Shown here in pieces: positions 43,337 through 52,469 of a DNA stretch of 64,000 bases. Made by a program: the position numbers and the translations under genes. Numbering within the stretch: the stretch's first letter is position 1; the number at the start of each line of letters is the position of its first letter. Location of the stretch: contig NZ_CP058983.1 in the NCBI RefSeq assembly GCF_019278465.1, forward strand, positions 1,983,501 through 2,047,500, written 5' to 3'. This stretch comes from Tenacibaculum sp. AHE14PA. Lineage in GTDB: Bacteria; Bacteroidota; Bacteroidia; Flavobacteriales; Flavobacteriaceae. The notes beneath the pieces are model-generated. The model saw only the letters and a program-made list of their open reading frames with translations. It made no database searches and was not told the origin of the DNA.

Positions 43337-44734
43337 TTATTTATGAATATCGCTGAGGTACGTCAGCATGCTTCTGGGAACCTCAACATCTTTATACCTT
43401 TTATTAATATACAAGTTTTCTTTATAAATACGAGTTAGCCCTTTTATTATAATGGCAACGCTGCAATGACTTTGATTTATATGATGCTGAATGTTCACGA
43501 TGTTGGCAACGTTTAAATCTGCACCTACCTCAAAATATAACTGCATTAAAAAATCGGTTACGCTTACCGTATCGTTCCGTTTTATGTACGTTAACACTTC
43601 TAGAATGGGTTGCCCTTCCTTGGTAAATATTTTGTTCATGCTAACAGCTTCGGCCAACGACTCGGCCATACTTGGTTCTGTAGCTTCCGCTATGTTGGTG
43701 GTTACTGTTTCTATTGCTACCGTTTCAGTACTAATTTCTTTAACGCTTGCGCTAGTTGGTAGATTATCAGTTTCTACAATTTCATCTGTGCTGTTACCAG
43801 CAGTTGGTGATATATTTAACGCTAGCCACTCATCTAAAGTTAAACCAGCATCTAAATAAATTTCAAGTTGGTCAGCGTTTACGCTGGTTGAACTTTCTAA
43901 AATATCTAAACTTTCAATTGGTATATCATAAAAATTAAATGAATAATCTAAATCTAAAAAAGTTTCTAACTGCGAAGCAGTAACCATATTTTCACTTACA
44001 TTATTATATATTCTATTATTACTATTTTCTTTTTTAATTTTATTATTTATTATCTTATTGTGGCTGCTTTCTGGGCTAACAACGCTTAATTTTGGGCTAG
44101 CGTTACCGTTATTTGTGCTAGCAATGCTTGTTTCTGGGCGCAAAGCAGCAGCTAATTGTTTAGCTTCAATCGCTGTAAGCTCTGCAATTGGGTTTCTATT
44201 CGCTGTAATTAAAAACTCTCGCCATTTGCTTCGTGGACTTTTAATAGTTAACCAACCTTGTACTCTTAGCTCTCGTTTAGCTGTTGCAACAGCCTCTTTG
44301 CCAAGCCCAATTTTCCTTAAAATATTCGCATTCGTATCGTAAAACCTTCTATTGCTATTGGTGTACGATAAAATATACGTCAGTAAAAATTTAGTACTAT
44401 ATTTTAATTTAGACACCAATAACACTTTATAAAATTTATAAAAATTAGCATTAGTCACATTAGTAGCACATATTTTTAAATGTTTAACCGAAGGTTCACT
44501 ACGTAAATCTTCAATATAACCAACGCATTGCAATTTTTTAATCGCTGTATCTACTCCGCTCGATGACACTTTTAAAACGCTAGCCATGTACTTATTACTG
44601 GCAAAACATTTCATATTAAAACTATGCAGCGTAAAAATATACATCGCTACAATTTTTTCTAAATCAGTTAACCTATTATCCTCGGCTAGAGGGTGAAATA
44701 ACTTGTAAAACTCAAGCCCTTTTTTCTTTTCCAT
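43337..44734 (-). CDS. Two-winged-helix, replication-initiator-like protein
   Basis: A 465-residue protein. The N terminus has two helix-turn-helix modules: residues about 20-85 (LTDLEKIVAMYIFTLHS, YMASVLKVSSSGVDTAIKKLQCVGYI) and about 105-175 (FLLTYILSYTN, ILRKIGLGKEAVATAKRELRVQGWL). A long low-complexity Thr/Ser/Glu-rich middle (about 190-360) and a helical C-terminal domain follow. This resembles phage/plasmid replication proteins with HTH_36-like N termini, which suggests plasmid-like replication of the island. No relaxase or helicase motif is visible. Exact family unknown. Confidence 0.65.
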   Translation of the reverse strand: MEKKKGLEFYKLFHPLAEDNRLTDLEKIVAMYIFTLHSFNMKCFASNKYMASVLKVSSSGVDTAIKKLQCVGYIEDLRSEPSVKHLKICATNVTNANFYKFYKVLLVSKLKYSTKFLLTYILSYTNSNRRFYDTNANILRKIGLGKEAVATAKRELRVQGWLTIKSPRSKWREFLITANRNPIAELTAIEAKQLAAALRPETSIASTNNGNASPKLSVVSPESSHNKIINNKIKKENSNNRIYNNVSENMVTASQLETFLDLDYSFNFYDIPIESLDILESSTSVNADQLEIYLDAGLTLDEWLALNISPTAGNSTDEIVETDNLPTSASVKEISTETVAIETVTTNIAEATEPSMAESLAEAVSMNKIFTKEGQPILEVLTYIKRNDTVSVTDFLMQLYFEVGADLNVANIVNIQHHINQSHCSVAIIIKGLTRIYKENLYINKRYKDVEVPRSMLTYLSDIHK

Positions 44735-45093
44735 AATTTTCTTTTTTATCTAATTAATCCATAGCTGCGGTATGGACCACAACTAAAGAACCTTCGGACT
44801 TTCCGAAGGTGTATTGTTGTTACAACCGAAAAAATCGGCCGAATTTTATGTATGGTTTGTTTGTTGTTCGTGTTCTTTAGAAAATACAGAACACAACACT
44901 ACTGGTAAGGTTATATACCCAAATATCGCATTTTTTTTCCGTATTGTCAAGTAAAAACCACCGTAATCACCCAAAAACCAATCAGTTATAATTTTTTGTT
45001 TTAAATCTTCTTCACCGCTGTTTTTTATACGTAAACCAACTATCGTTTAATGATAGTTTTTAACTATATTCGAAAAGCAAAATTCACATAATT
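44735..45093. other. Divergent intergenic region of the island
   Basis: It lies between the replication-like gene (minus) and the XRE gene (plus). It holds a hairpin ACCTTCGGA / TCCGAAGGT (44790-44810), a possible control site for one of the two genes, and the palindrome at 45038-45058. No open frame of note. A replication origin is possible but no iteron array is seen. Confidence 0.5.
45038..45072 (+). promoter_or_regulatory. Palindromic operator and promoter before the XRE-hsd operon
   Basis: AACTATC, spacer GTTTAAT, GATAGTT (45038-45058) is a perfect 7-bp-arm palindrome, 36 bases before the XRE start. TATATTCG (45065-45072) is a near -7 element, so the palindrome covers the -33 region. 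Repression by the XRE protein is inferred. Confidence 0.5.
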
Positions 45094-45294
45094 ATGAATC
45101 GAATAAAAGAGGTGTTGGTCCAGAAGGGATTAAAACAAATTTGGCTCTCTAAAGAACTGGGAAAAAGCTATAATATGGTGCTTTCTTATAGTACCAATAG
45201 GCGACAACCAAGTGTAGAAACCTTATACAAAATTGCTGATATTTTAAACATCAGCGTGAAGGATTTACTGATTGATAATAAAAAAACTGCTTAA
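45094..45294 (+). CDS. XRE family control regulator of the type I R-M operon
   Basis: A 66-residue one-domain HTH protein: MNRIKEVLVQKGLKQIWLSKELGKSYNMVLSYSTNRRQPSVETLYKIADIL. It lies 7 bases before hsdM, the position of a restriction-modification control protein that delays restriction on entry to a new host. A palindrome overlaps its promoter. Its target sites are inferred. Confidence 0.88.
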   Translation: MNRIKEVLVQKGLKQIWLSKELGKSYNMVLSYSTNRRQPSVETLYKIADILNISVKDLLIDNKKTA

Positions 45295-45301
45295 AAATAA
45301 A

Positions 45302-46864
45302 ATGACCGAAAATAAACTAACTTTAGAAACACTCGAATCTTGGCTATGGGATTCGGCAAACATATTACGTGGAAGTATCGATTCTTCCGATTTTAAAAAT
45401 TACATATTCGGACTCCTATTCTTAAAGCGTTCTAACGATGTATTTTTAGAAGAAGTAGAAGCTATTATACAACGTGATGGTATTTCTCGTGAAGATGCCG
45501 AAGATGAAACGTATTTTCAACTACCAGCAGAAGCTCGCTGGGAAATCATAAAAAGCCAAACCGAGAATATTGGTATCGTATTAGACAAGGCCTTTGCAGC
45601 CATTGAGCGAGAAAACACCAGTTTAGAAGGCGTAATGACTGCCACCAAGTTTGGTGATAAAGAAAAACTAAGTGACGAGCTATTACAGCGTTTATTACGC
45701 CATTTTAACCAACATTCGTTAGCCAATGCACATTTAAAATCTAACGACCTTTTAGGGGACGCCTACGAGTACCTCATCAAACAATTTGCAGACGATGCTG
45801 GTAAAAAAGGAGGCGAATTTTACACCCCTCGTGGCGTAGTGCAGCTTATTGTAAATCTTATAAAGCCGCAATCAAAACATAGTATTTACGACCCCACTTG
45901 TGGTTCTGGTGGTATGTTAATAGAATCGGCACGTTATATAGCACAACAACCCAACGGAAAAGTGGGTAACAACATTAATGTAAGCTTAAACGGACAAGAA
46001 AAAAACTTAGGTACGTGGGCCATTGGTAAATTAAACATGTTACTGCATAATTTTACAGATGCCGATATACGCAAAGGTGATACCCTAACCGACCCAAAAC
46101 ACCGCAATAACGACAACGAACTGCAATTGTTTGACCGTGTTATTGCAAACCCACCTTTTTCTATGGATGGTTGGTGGAGCCCAGCAGAAGCTAATATTGT
46201 TGTAAAGCTCGATAAAAACGGAAAAGAGAAAAAAGTAACTCCCAACTATAAAAAAGAAGTGAGCGACCCGTACGGACGTTTTCAATACGGAATTGCGCCA
46301 CGTGGCTATGCCGATTTAGCTTTTATACAACACATGATTGCCGTTTTAAAAGAAAACGGAAAAGCGGGCGTGGTTTTACCACACGGTACACTGTTTAGAG
46401 GCTCTACCGAAGGTAAAATTAGGCAAGCACTGTTAGAAGCCGATTTGGTGGAAGGGATTATAGGCCTACCAAGTGGTTTATTTTACAATACGGGCATACC
46501 CGCTGCTATTTGGTTGATAAACAAAAATAAAACCGAAGCCCAAAAAGGAAAGGTGACTATTATTGATGCCAGCAGCGATTTTAAAGAAGGCAAAAACCAA
46601 AACGAGTTATTACCAGCACATGTTTCTAAAATTGTAGCTGCGTATGATGCCAATACTGAAGTAGACAAATACATGCGTATTGTTACTTTAGATGAAATTG
46701 CCGAAAACGATTACAACCTAAACATTAGCCGCTATATAGACACCAGCGAACCCGAACCCATTATTGATGTAAAAGCGGTACAAGCTGTTTTAGCTGATTT
46801 AGAACAACAAGAAGCTGATATTGATGCCAAATTGAACGAATTTTTAAAGGAGTTGGGGATATGA
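45302..46864 (+). CDS. hsdM: Type I R-M methyltransferase subunit HsdM
   Basis: A 520-residue N6-adenine methyltransferase from the ATG at 45302 (MTENKLTLETLESWLWDSANILRGSIDSSDFKNYIFGLLF); the TTG-extended frame reaches into the XRE gene. SAM-binding motif I is DPTCGSGG (D197), and catalytic NPPF is at 283-286. It ends in an ATGA overlap with hsdS. It methylates the sequence defined by HsdS. Confidence 0.95.
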   Translation: MTENKLTLETLESWLWDSANILRGSIDSSDFKNYIFGLLFLKRSNDVFLEEVEAIIQRDGISREDAEDETYFQLPAEARWEIIKSQTENIGIVLDKAFAAIERENTSLEGVMTATKFGDKEKLSDELLQRLLRHFNQHSLANAHLKSNDLLGDAYEYLIKQFADDAGKKGGEFYTPRGVVQLIVNLIKPQSKHSIYDPTCGSGGMLIESARYIAQQPNGKVGNNINVSLNGQEKNLGTWAIGKLNMLLHNFTDADIRKGDTLTDPKHRNNDNELQLFDRVIANPPFSMDGWWSPAEANIVVKLDKNGKEKKVTPNYKKEVSDPYGRFQYGIAPRGYADLAFIQHMIAVLKENGKAGVVLPHGTLFRGSTEGKIRQALLEADLVEGIIGLPSGLFYNTGIPAAIWLINKNKTEAQKGKVTIIDASSDFKEGKNQNELLPAHVSKIVAAYDANTEVDKYMRIVTLDEIAENDYNLNISRYIDTSEPEPIIDVKAVQAVLADLEQQEADIDAKLNEFLKELGI

Positions 46865-48174
46865 AAGAAGGATATTTAATCAAGAAACTTGGGAGTATTC
46901 CAAAAGGTTGGTCTGAGAAAAAAATGCCAGACTTTTCGTGGTTTCAAGAAGGACCAGGGTTAAGAAAATGGCAATTCAAAGACGAAGGTATTAAAGTTAT
47001 TAATATTACAAATATGGTTAATGGTGTTTTAGATTTATCTAAAACAACTAGACATATCAGTTTGGAGGAATTTAACTCGACCTACACTCATTTTGAATGC
47101 CAAGAGAACGATATTGTAATTGCTAGTAGTGGAAATTCATATTGTAAACATGCAATTGTGAGGAAACAAGATTTGCCATTAGTTATGAATACGAGCGTAA
47201 TTCGTTTCAAACCACTCTCTTCAATTAACTACAACTATTTAAATCAATTTTTAAAATCACAATTATTTAAAGAGCAAATAGACTTTATGATAACTGGAGG
47301 AGCACAACCTAATTTCGGTCCAGTTCACTTAAAAAAAGTTGTTTTAGCACTCCCACCCCTACCAGAACAACAAAAAATAGCAGACATATTAAGCACGGTA
47401 GATGCTAAAATAAACCTCATTACCCAACGCATTGCCCAAACCCAAGACCTTAAAAAAGGGCTCATGCAGCGTTTGTTAACCAAAGGCATTGGGCATATCG
47501 CCTTTAAAGAGTCACCGCTTGGGGAAATTCCTAAAAGTTGGGAGGTGACACCTATTTATGAATTAAGGAATAAAACTGATAGATATTCATTTACTGGAGG
47601 TCCTTTTGGTTCTGACTTGAAGTCTGAGCATTATACTGAAACTGGCGTTAGAATCATCCAACTTCAAAATATTGGTGAAGGTGTTTTCGTTGATAAGGCA
47701 AAAATTTACACCTCATATGAAAAAGCGGATGAATTAGTTTCATGTAATATATATCCTAATGATATAATTTTGGCAAAAATGGCACCAGTTGCAAGATGTT
47801 GTAAAATGCCATTCTTAGATAAAAGATATGTAATGGGGTCTGATGGAATTAGATTATCTGTAGATAAAAGTAAATATGATAATGAATTCATTTATCAAGC
47901 TTTAAACTCTAGAAAATTTCGAAATGAAGCAGAAGCTAAAAGCACTGGAACGACAAGAGCTAGGATTGGTCTAAAAGATTTGAAATTAATTCCAATTGCC
48001 ATACCACCAAAAGAAGAACAAACCCAAATCGCCAACATATTAAGTACGGTAGATAGTAAACTAGATGTTTTACAAAACAAGAAAATACACTACCAAGAAC
48101 TTAAAAAAGGCCTTATGCAGCAGTTATTAACAGGTAAGGTTCGGGTAACGGGTTTAATTAAAGAAGTTGTGTAG
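46861..48174 (+). CDS. hsdS: Type I R-M specificity subunit HsdS
   Basis: A 437-residue subunit with two target-recognition domains (about residues 10-165 and 222-380), each followed by a conserved helix: LPEQQKIADILSTVDAKI...LKKGLMQRLLTKG in the centre and EEQTQIANILSTVDSKL...LKKGLMQQLLTGKV at the end. These paired repeats are the spacer helices that set the distance between half-sites. Both halves are intact, with no truncation or inverted duplicate nearby. It overlaps hsdM by 4 bases. Confidence 0.95.
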   Translation: MKEGYLIKKLGSIPKGWSEKKMPDFSWFQEGPGLRKWQFKDEGIKVINITNMVNGVLDLSKTTRHISLEEFNSTYTHFECQENDIVIASSGNSYCKHAIVRKQDLPLVMNTSVIRFKPLSSINYNYLNQFLKSQLFKEQIDFMITGGAQPNFGPVHLKKVVLALPPLPEQQKIADILSTVDAKINLITQRIAQTQDLKKGLMQRLLTKGIGHIAFKESPLGEIPKSWEVTPIYELRNKTDRYSFTGGPFGSDLKSEHYTETGVRIIQLQNIGEGVFVDKAKIYTSYEKADELVSCNIYPNDIILAKMAPVARCCKMPFLDKRYVMGSDGIRLSVDKSKYDNEFIYQALNSRKFRNEAEAKSTGTTRARIGLKDLKLIPIAIPPKEEQTQIANILSTVDSKLDVLQNKKIHYQELKKGLMQQLLTGKVRVTGLIKEVV

Positions 48175-48176
48175 TT

Positions 48177-51100
48177 ATGAGCCAGTCACCAGAGTATATA
48201 CATAGCGAGTTACCAGCCATACAATTGTTACAACAATTAGGCTACCAGTATTACGATGCTAGCAAACAAGACGAACGTGAAGCTATTACCGAAGTAGTTT
48301 TAAAAAACAGATTATTAGCAGCTATTAAGCGTATTAATCCGTGGATAAACGACAACAACCTAAACAAAGCATTTTTAGAGCTTACTACTGTTAATGGTGC
48401 TTCACTCATGGAAATAAACCAAAAAATTTGGGAGCTATTACATGGTGGTAATTATGTTGTAAAACAAATGATAAACGGTGTTGAGGTATTTAAACCCGTA
48501 CATTTTATAGATTACAGCAATCCAACAAACAACGATTTTTTGGTGGTAAACCAGATGAAATACCACGGTAAATACCAGAATTCTATTCCAGATTTGGTAG
48601 TGTATCTAAATGGTTTACCAATTTCGGTTATCGAGTGTAAATCGCCTACAGCTCAAAACGCATGGGATAAAGCATTTAGTGATTTAGAATATTACCAGAA
48701 GAATTCAGAAAAACTATTTCATTTCAATCAAATAAACGCTGGTCTTTGGGATGTTGGTGGTAAGTATGGCGCTATCAATGCACCTCAGCAATTTTATTCG
48801 GTATTTAAAACATCAAAAGATGATACCGAAATACTAGCACAAGCCAAACGTGAACAAGATAAATTATTACTTGCCTTATTTAAAAAAGAGCGCTTACTAG
48901 ATATTATTAGGCACTTTGTACTGTTTGAATTAGATGAAGGCCGAACTATTAAAAAGCTACCAAGATACCAGCAAATAAGAGCTACCAATAAAACTATAGA
49001 ACGCTTACAAGCGGGCGAAGGTGGTGTAGTTTGGCATACACAAGGAAGCGGTAAAAGTTTAACGATGGCCTATGTAACCAGAAAGTTGCAAGCCCAAGAA
49101 TTCGGATTTAACAATCCTACCGTTATGGTTATGACCGACCGTAAAGATTTGGACCGTCAGATAACCACAACCTTTAGAAACGTAGGTTTAAAAAATGTAA
49201 ACCAAGCCAGTTCGGTAGTGCATTTAGATAAATTACTACGCAACGATTACGGTGGTATTATAACCACCACTTTACAAAAGTTTCAAGAAACCGATAAAGA
49301 AACCACAGCAACGAGTGACCAAACCGAACTGGAAGAACGTGGTAATTTGCTTATTGAAAAACACTTGGAAGATAAGAAGCTTATTAAAATAATTAAAGAG
49401 CTTCAAAAAGGAAAGTGGGTTGAGGTTGAACGACAAGAAATTGAACTAGAAGAACTATCTAAAAAAGAAAATTTATACATTTTAGTAGATGAAGCACACC
49501 GAAGTCACTACGGATTTTTAGCTTCGTTTATGCGTACCGTATTACCAAACGCTAAATTTGTAGCCTTTACGGGAACACCAATATCTAAAGAAGATAAATC
49601 TACATTAGGCGAATTTTACGGTGGCGAATATATAGATGTTTATACTATTACCGAGGCCGTTGCCGATGGTGCAACTGTAGAATTATATTATGATGAAGGT
49701 ATTGCCAAGCTAGATGTTAAAAAAGAAGCATTAGACAAAGAGTTTGAAGAAAAGTTTGGTGATGCTCATGAAGATAAAAAAGACAAGCTAAAAAAAGAAG
49801 CACTGCGCAAATACCAACTATCTGCCGAGCGTATCAACGCCATTGGTAAGCACATGGTAAATCATTACAGCGATAAAATTTATCCAGACGGCCATAAGGC
49901 AATGATAGTTTGTAGCGGTCGTGAAGCAGCTATAAAATACCAGCAAGTATTACACAAATTAAAAGAGGAAGGTTTACATAATTTCGAATCGAAAGTAGTG
50001 GTAAGTATTGGCTCACCAAAAAGTGATGCCATTGCAAAAGAATACTACGAAACTTTAGAATGGAACAAAAACAACCCAACAAACAAAAAGCCAGTTTGGG
50101 TAGTACCACCAGAAGATATTAAAGATGCAACCGACAATTTTAAATTGCCTTTTGGTAATGAAAATGATACCGAAAAATCGGGAAAGAAACAATACGATAA
50201 TACCGCTTTTATTATTGTAAGTGATATGTTGCTTACGGGTTGGGATGCACCAATTACATCGTGTTTATATTTAGATAAACCGTTAAAAGAACATAATTTA
50301 CTGCAAGCCATTGCACGTGTAAATCGCTCAAAAGAAGGTAAAAGTGGCGGTTTTATTGTTGATTATAATGGTATTACTGCCTACTTAGTACAAGCCTTAG
50401 AAATATTTTCTGGTGATATTCGCCCAGACGATATTTTAAAGAACCTCAACGAAGAATTACCAAAGCTAGCAATGAATCATACCAAGTTGGTAGATTTCTT
50501 TAAACCAATGAAAATTGATAGAAACTACAAGCGTGATTCTTATATTGATGCTGCGGTTCGTTTCATTGAACCTATTAATAAACGTGACGATTTTAAAGCC
50601 CTTTTAAAAGACTTTAACAAGTCGATTAACATTGTGTTACCAAACACAAAAGCAATGAAATACCAAGGTGATTTTAAGCTGTACAATGAAATAAAACTAC
50701 GAGCTAAAAATGCGTTTCCAGATGATGATGAGCTAAAAATTAGCAAAGACGAAAGTAAGATGCTGCAAGGTATGATTGACACCCATTTAAAAGCCGAAGG
50801 TGTTGAAAATTTACTAGAAGAACCAATTTCTATTATTGACAAAGAAAAGTTTAAGGAAGAAATTATGAACGCATCACCAGCAACTAAAGAGCTGAAAATG
50901 CGAAATAATTTAAAGCATACTATTAAAGTTGGAATGGATAAGAATCCCGATTTTTACAAGCCATTAGCACAGCGCTTAGATGAATTACTAAAGATGAAAA
51001 AAGATGAGCGTATCACGCAAACAGAATTTCTTATAGCAATGACATCAATGCAAGATGAAATTATTGAAGAACAAACTGAGGGTGAAGCTAAAGGTTTTTA

Positions 51101-51353
51101 TACCGAGCAGCAACGAGCAGTTTACAACTCTATGAAAGTGTTGTTTAATGAAGATGCCGAAGATGCTACAAAAACATTGTTCGATTTAATTAAAGGTGAA
51201 TTGGATATTGTAGGCTGGCAAGCTAAAGGTAGAGTACAAAAAGATATTGAAAATAAAATTATGCGTTTTCTAAAAATAAAATTAGAGCGCAACGAAGCAA
51301 AGACAAAAGCCAAAGAAATGGTGGACGTATTAATAAAAAATAAAGATGCCTAG
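48177..51353 (+). CDS. hsdR: Type I R-M restriction subunit HsdR
   Basis: A 1058-residue restriction motor. The N-terminal nuclease domain shows PDLVVYLNGLPISVIECKSP (PD-ExK, about 137-155), the SF2 helicase has Walker A GSGKS at 290-294 and DEAH at 438-441, followed by QAIARVNR and a long helical C terminus that binds HsdM. It appears complete. It starts 2 bases after hsdS and overlaps the next gene by 8 bases. Role: ATP-driven translocation and cleavage of unmethylated DNA. Confidence 0.96.
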   Translation: MSQSPEYIHSELPAIQLLQQLGYQYYDASKQDEREAITEVVLKNRLLAAIKRINPWINDNNLNKAFLELTTVNGASLMEINQKIWELLHGGNYVVKQMINGVEVFKPVHFIDYSNPTNNDFLVVNQMKYHGKYQNSIPDLVVYLNGLPISVIECKSPTAQNAWDKAFSDLEYYQKNSEKLFHFNQINAGLWDVGGKYGAINAPQQFYSVFKTSKDDTEILAQAKREQDKLLLALFKKERLLDIIRHFVLFELDEGRTIKKLPRYQQIRATNKTIERLQAGEGGVVWHTQGSGKSLTMAYVTRKLQAQEFGFNNPTVMVMTDRKDLDRQITTTFRNVGLKNVNQASSVVHLDKLLRNDYGGIITTTLQKFQETDKETTATSDQTELEERGNLLIEKHLEDKKLIKIIKELQKGKWVEVERQEIELEELSKKENLYILVDEAHRSHYGFLASFMRTVLPNAKFVAFTGTPISKEDKSTLGEFYGGEYIDVYTITEAVADGATVELYYDEGIAKLDVKKEALDKEFEEKFGDAHEDKKDKLKKEALRKYQLSAERINAIGKHMVNHYSDKIYPDGHKAMIVCSGREAAIKYQQVLHKLKEEGLHNFESKVVVSIGSPKSDAIAKEYYETLEWNKNNPTNKKPVWVVPPEDIKDATDNFKLPFGNENDTEKSGKKQYDNTAFIIVSDMLLTGWDAPITSCLYLDKPLKEHNLLQAIARVNRSKEGKSGGFIVDYNGITAYLVQALEIFSGDIRPDDILKNLNEELPKLAMNHTKLVDFFKPMKIDRNYKRDSYIDAAVRFIEPINKRDDFKALLKDFNKSINIVLPNTKAMKYQGDFKLYNEIKLRAKNAFPDDDELKISKDESKMLQGMIDTHLKAEGVENLLEEPISIIDKEKFKEEIMNASPATKELKMRNNLKHTIKVGMDKNPDFYKPLAQRLDELLKMKKDERITQTEFLIAMTSMQDEIIEEQTEGEAKGFYTEQQRAVYNSMKVLFNEDAEDATKTLFDLIKGELDIVGWQAKGRVQKDIENKIMRFLKIKLERNEAKTKAKEMVDVLIKNKDA

Positions 51354-52038
51354 CGTTACCTACGGACATAAAACCATTGATTATACTATTCTTGAAAAAG
51401 AACAGCTAAAATCGCATTATATTACCGTAGAAAAAGCTGCTGGTGTAGTGTTGAAAGGTAAACTGATATCCGAAATTTCTGCCGAGCAACTCATTCTAAA
51501 AAAAGCCAAGTGGATTTTAGATAAATTGGAGTTGGTCAGCTCAATTGGTGATGAAGATATCGTAACTGGAACTCGAATTCAATATTTAGGTCGTAAGTAT
51601 TATGTTGAGGTTATAAAAAAAGAAGATGCTGAGGTAATTACGATAGATTTTACGGAATCGAAATTTAAAGTATATATACCTCAGCATTTAAATAACCAGC
51701 AAGCTATTAAAAAAGCATTCAATGATTTTATAATTGTCAAAGCCAAAGAAAAAATAGCACCACGAATACGAAAATGGTCTAAAAAAACGGGATTGGAGTT
51801 TAACGAGCTGAAATTTAGGCAGCTCGAAAAACGCTGGGGAAGCTGTACACCATCCAATAATATTATTATTAATGTTGATGCTATAAAGTTGCCTTTTTCA
51901 TTGATAGATTATTTAATTGTGCACGAATTAGTACATACCAAAGTAAAAAGCCACTCGAAGGAATTTTGGGCGGAACTATCAAAACACATTCAGAACTGGA
52001 AAGAATTGGACGAACGCATGTATGGAATGAAACTGTAA
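51346..52038 (+). CDS. YgjP/DUF45-type zinc metalloprotease
   Basis: A 230-residue protein with the metal site HELVH (H193, E194, H197) and H203 in KSHSKEFWAELSKHI, and the RWGSCTPSNNIIIN signature of the DUF45/M48-like family. Such genes often end type I R-M operons. It overlaps hsdR by 8 bases, indicating coupling. Its substrate is unknown; it may act in turnover of the R-M complex, which is speculation. Confidence 0.9.
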   Translation: MPSVTYGHKTIDYTILEKEQLKSHYITVEKAAGVVLKGKLISEISAEQLILKKAKWILDKLELVSSIGDEDIVTGTRIQYLGRKYYVEVIKKEDAEVITIDFTESKFKVYIPQHLNNQQAIKKAFNDFIIVKAKEKIAPRIRKWSKKTGLEFNELKFRQLEKRWGSCTPSNNIIINVDAIKLPFSLIDYLIVHELVHTKVKSHSKEFWAELSKHIQNWKELDERMYGMKL

Positions 52039-52044
52039 ACCAGC

Positions 52045-52206
52045 TCAAGATAACAATCGTATTTTCTCTTTTATTACTTCAATTTCTTTTCGGTATTGCA
52101 ATACTCTTATATCATTTTGAAGCTTCTGCCTTTTGGTAGAGTCGTCAGTCATTCGTAATTCGGTATTTTTTAAATTTATTTTATCGTTGAGGTCTTGAAC
52201 AGTCAT
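52045..52206 (-). CDS. Small coiled-coil hypothetical protein
   Basis: A 53-residue protein starting MTVQDLNDKINLKNTELRM and continuing as a highly charged helix ending VIKEKIRLLS. Heptad-like hydrophobic spacing suggests a coiled coil. ATG start at 52206. It is convergent with the protease gene, 6 bases from its stop. No family recognised; it is the last gene of the island. Confidence 0.55.
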   Translation of the reverse strand: MTVQDLNDKINLKNTELRMTDDSTKRQKLQNDIRVLQYRKEIEVIKEKIRLLS

Positions 52207-52296
52207 AATTTCTTTTATTATAAATATTACGTAGTAGGTAGAACTGCTCGAAAATGATATCTTTGTTCTTATAATTAGATAATTTGAAAATCAGCT

Positions 52297-52320
52297 AAAA
52301 ACTTGCATATAACTTGCACG
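52297..52320 (+). repeat. Candidate integrase arm-type site, right
   Basis: Two ACTTGCA units (AAAAACTTGCA, then TATAACTTGCACG), matching 41495-41518 at 23 of 24 bases and in the same orientation. It lies 57 bases before the right core repeat. Confidence 0.6.
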
Positions 52321-52377
52321 TGATTTCATCAAAACGCTGTAACGTCTTATTTTACTCACCTTTTGCATGGTGCGCCT

Positions 52378-52427
52378 TCTGACTGTTAATCAGAGGGTCT
52401 TAGGTTCGAGTCCTAAAGGAGGAGCAA
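52378..52427 (+). repeat. attR core, 50-bp direct repeat (tRNA-Asn 3' fragment)
   Basis: A copy of the tRNA-Asn 3' part from TCTGACTGTTAATCAG to GGAGGAGCAA. There is no 5' half, so no tRNA is made here. Confidence 0.9.
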
Positions 52428-52430
52428 AAA

Positions 52431-52457
52431 AGGCTTACATTCGTGTAAGTCTTTTTG
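52431..52457 (+). terminator. Terminator just outside the island's right end
   Basis: GGCTTACA, loop TTCG, TGTAAGTC, then TTTTT. Placed right after the tRNA fragment, it is likely the original tRNA-Asn terminator, displaced by the insertion. Confidence 0.7.
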
Positions 52458-52469
52458 TATTTTTACACT

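Larger units (their letters stand above)
41272..52427 (+). mobile_element. 11.1-kb integrated genomic island in tRNA-Asn
   Basis: The ends are a 50-bp exact direct repeat (41272-41321 and 52378-52427) covering the 3' part of tRNA-Asn; repeat-to-repeat distance is 11,106 bases. Next to the tRNA lies a tyrosine recombinase. Cargo: a replication-like winged-helix protein, XRE control protein, hsdM, hsdS, hsdR, a YgjP-like protease and two small proteins. The tRNA's likely original terminator (52431-52457) now sits beyond the far end. No conjugation or relaxase gene is visible, so it is at most mobilised by another element. Confidence 0.88.

Noticed and set aside
46861..48174. Phase-variable hsdS switching (inverted duplicate TRDs)
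   Set aside because: There is a single complete hsdS with no recombinase beside it and no silent hsdS copies in the window.
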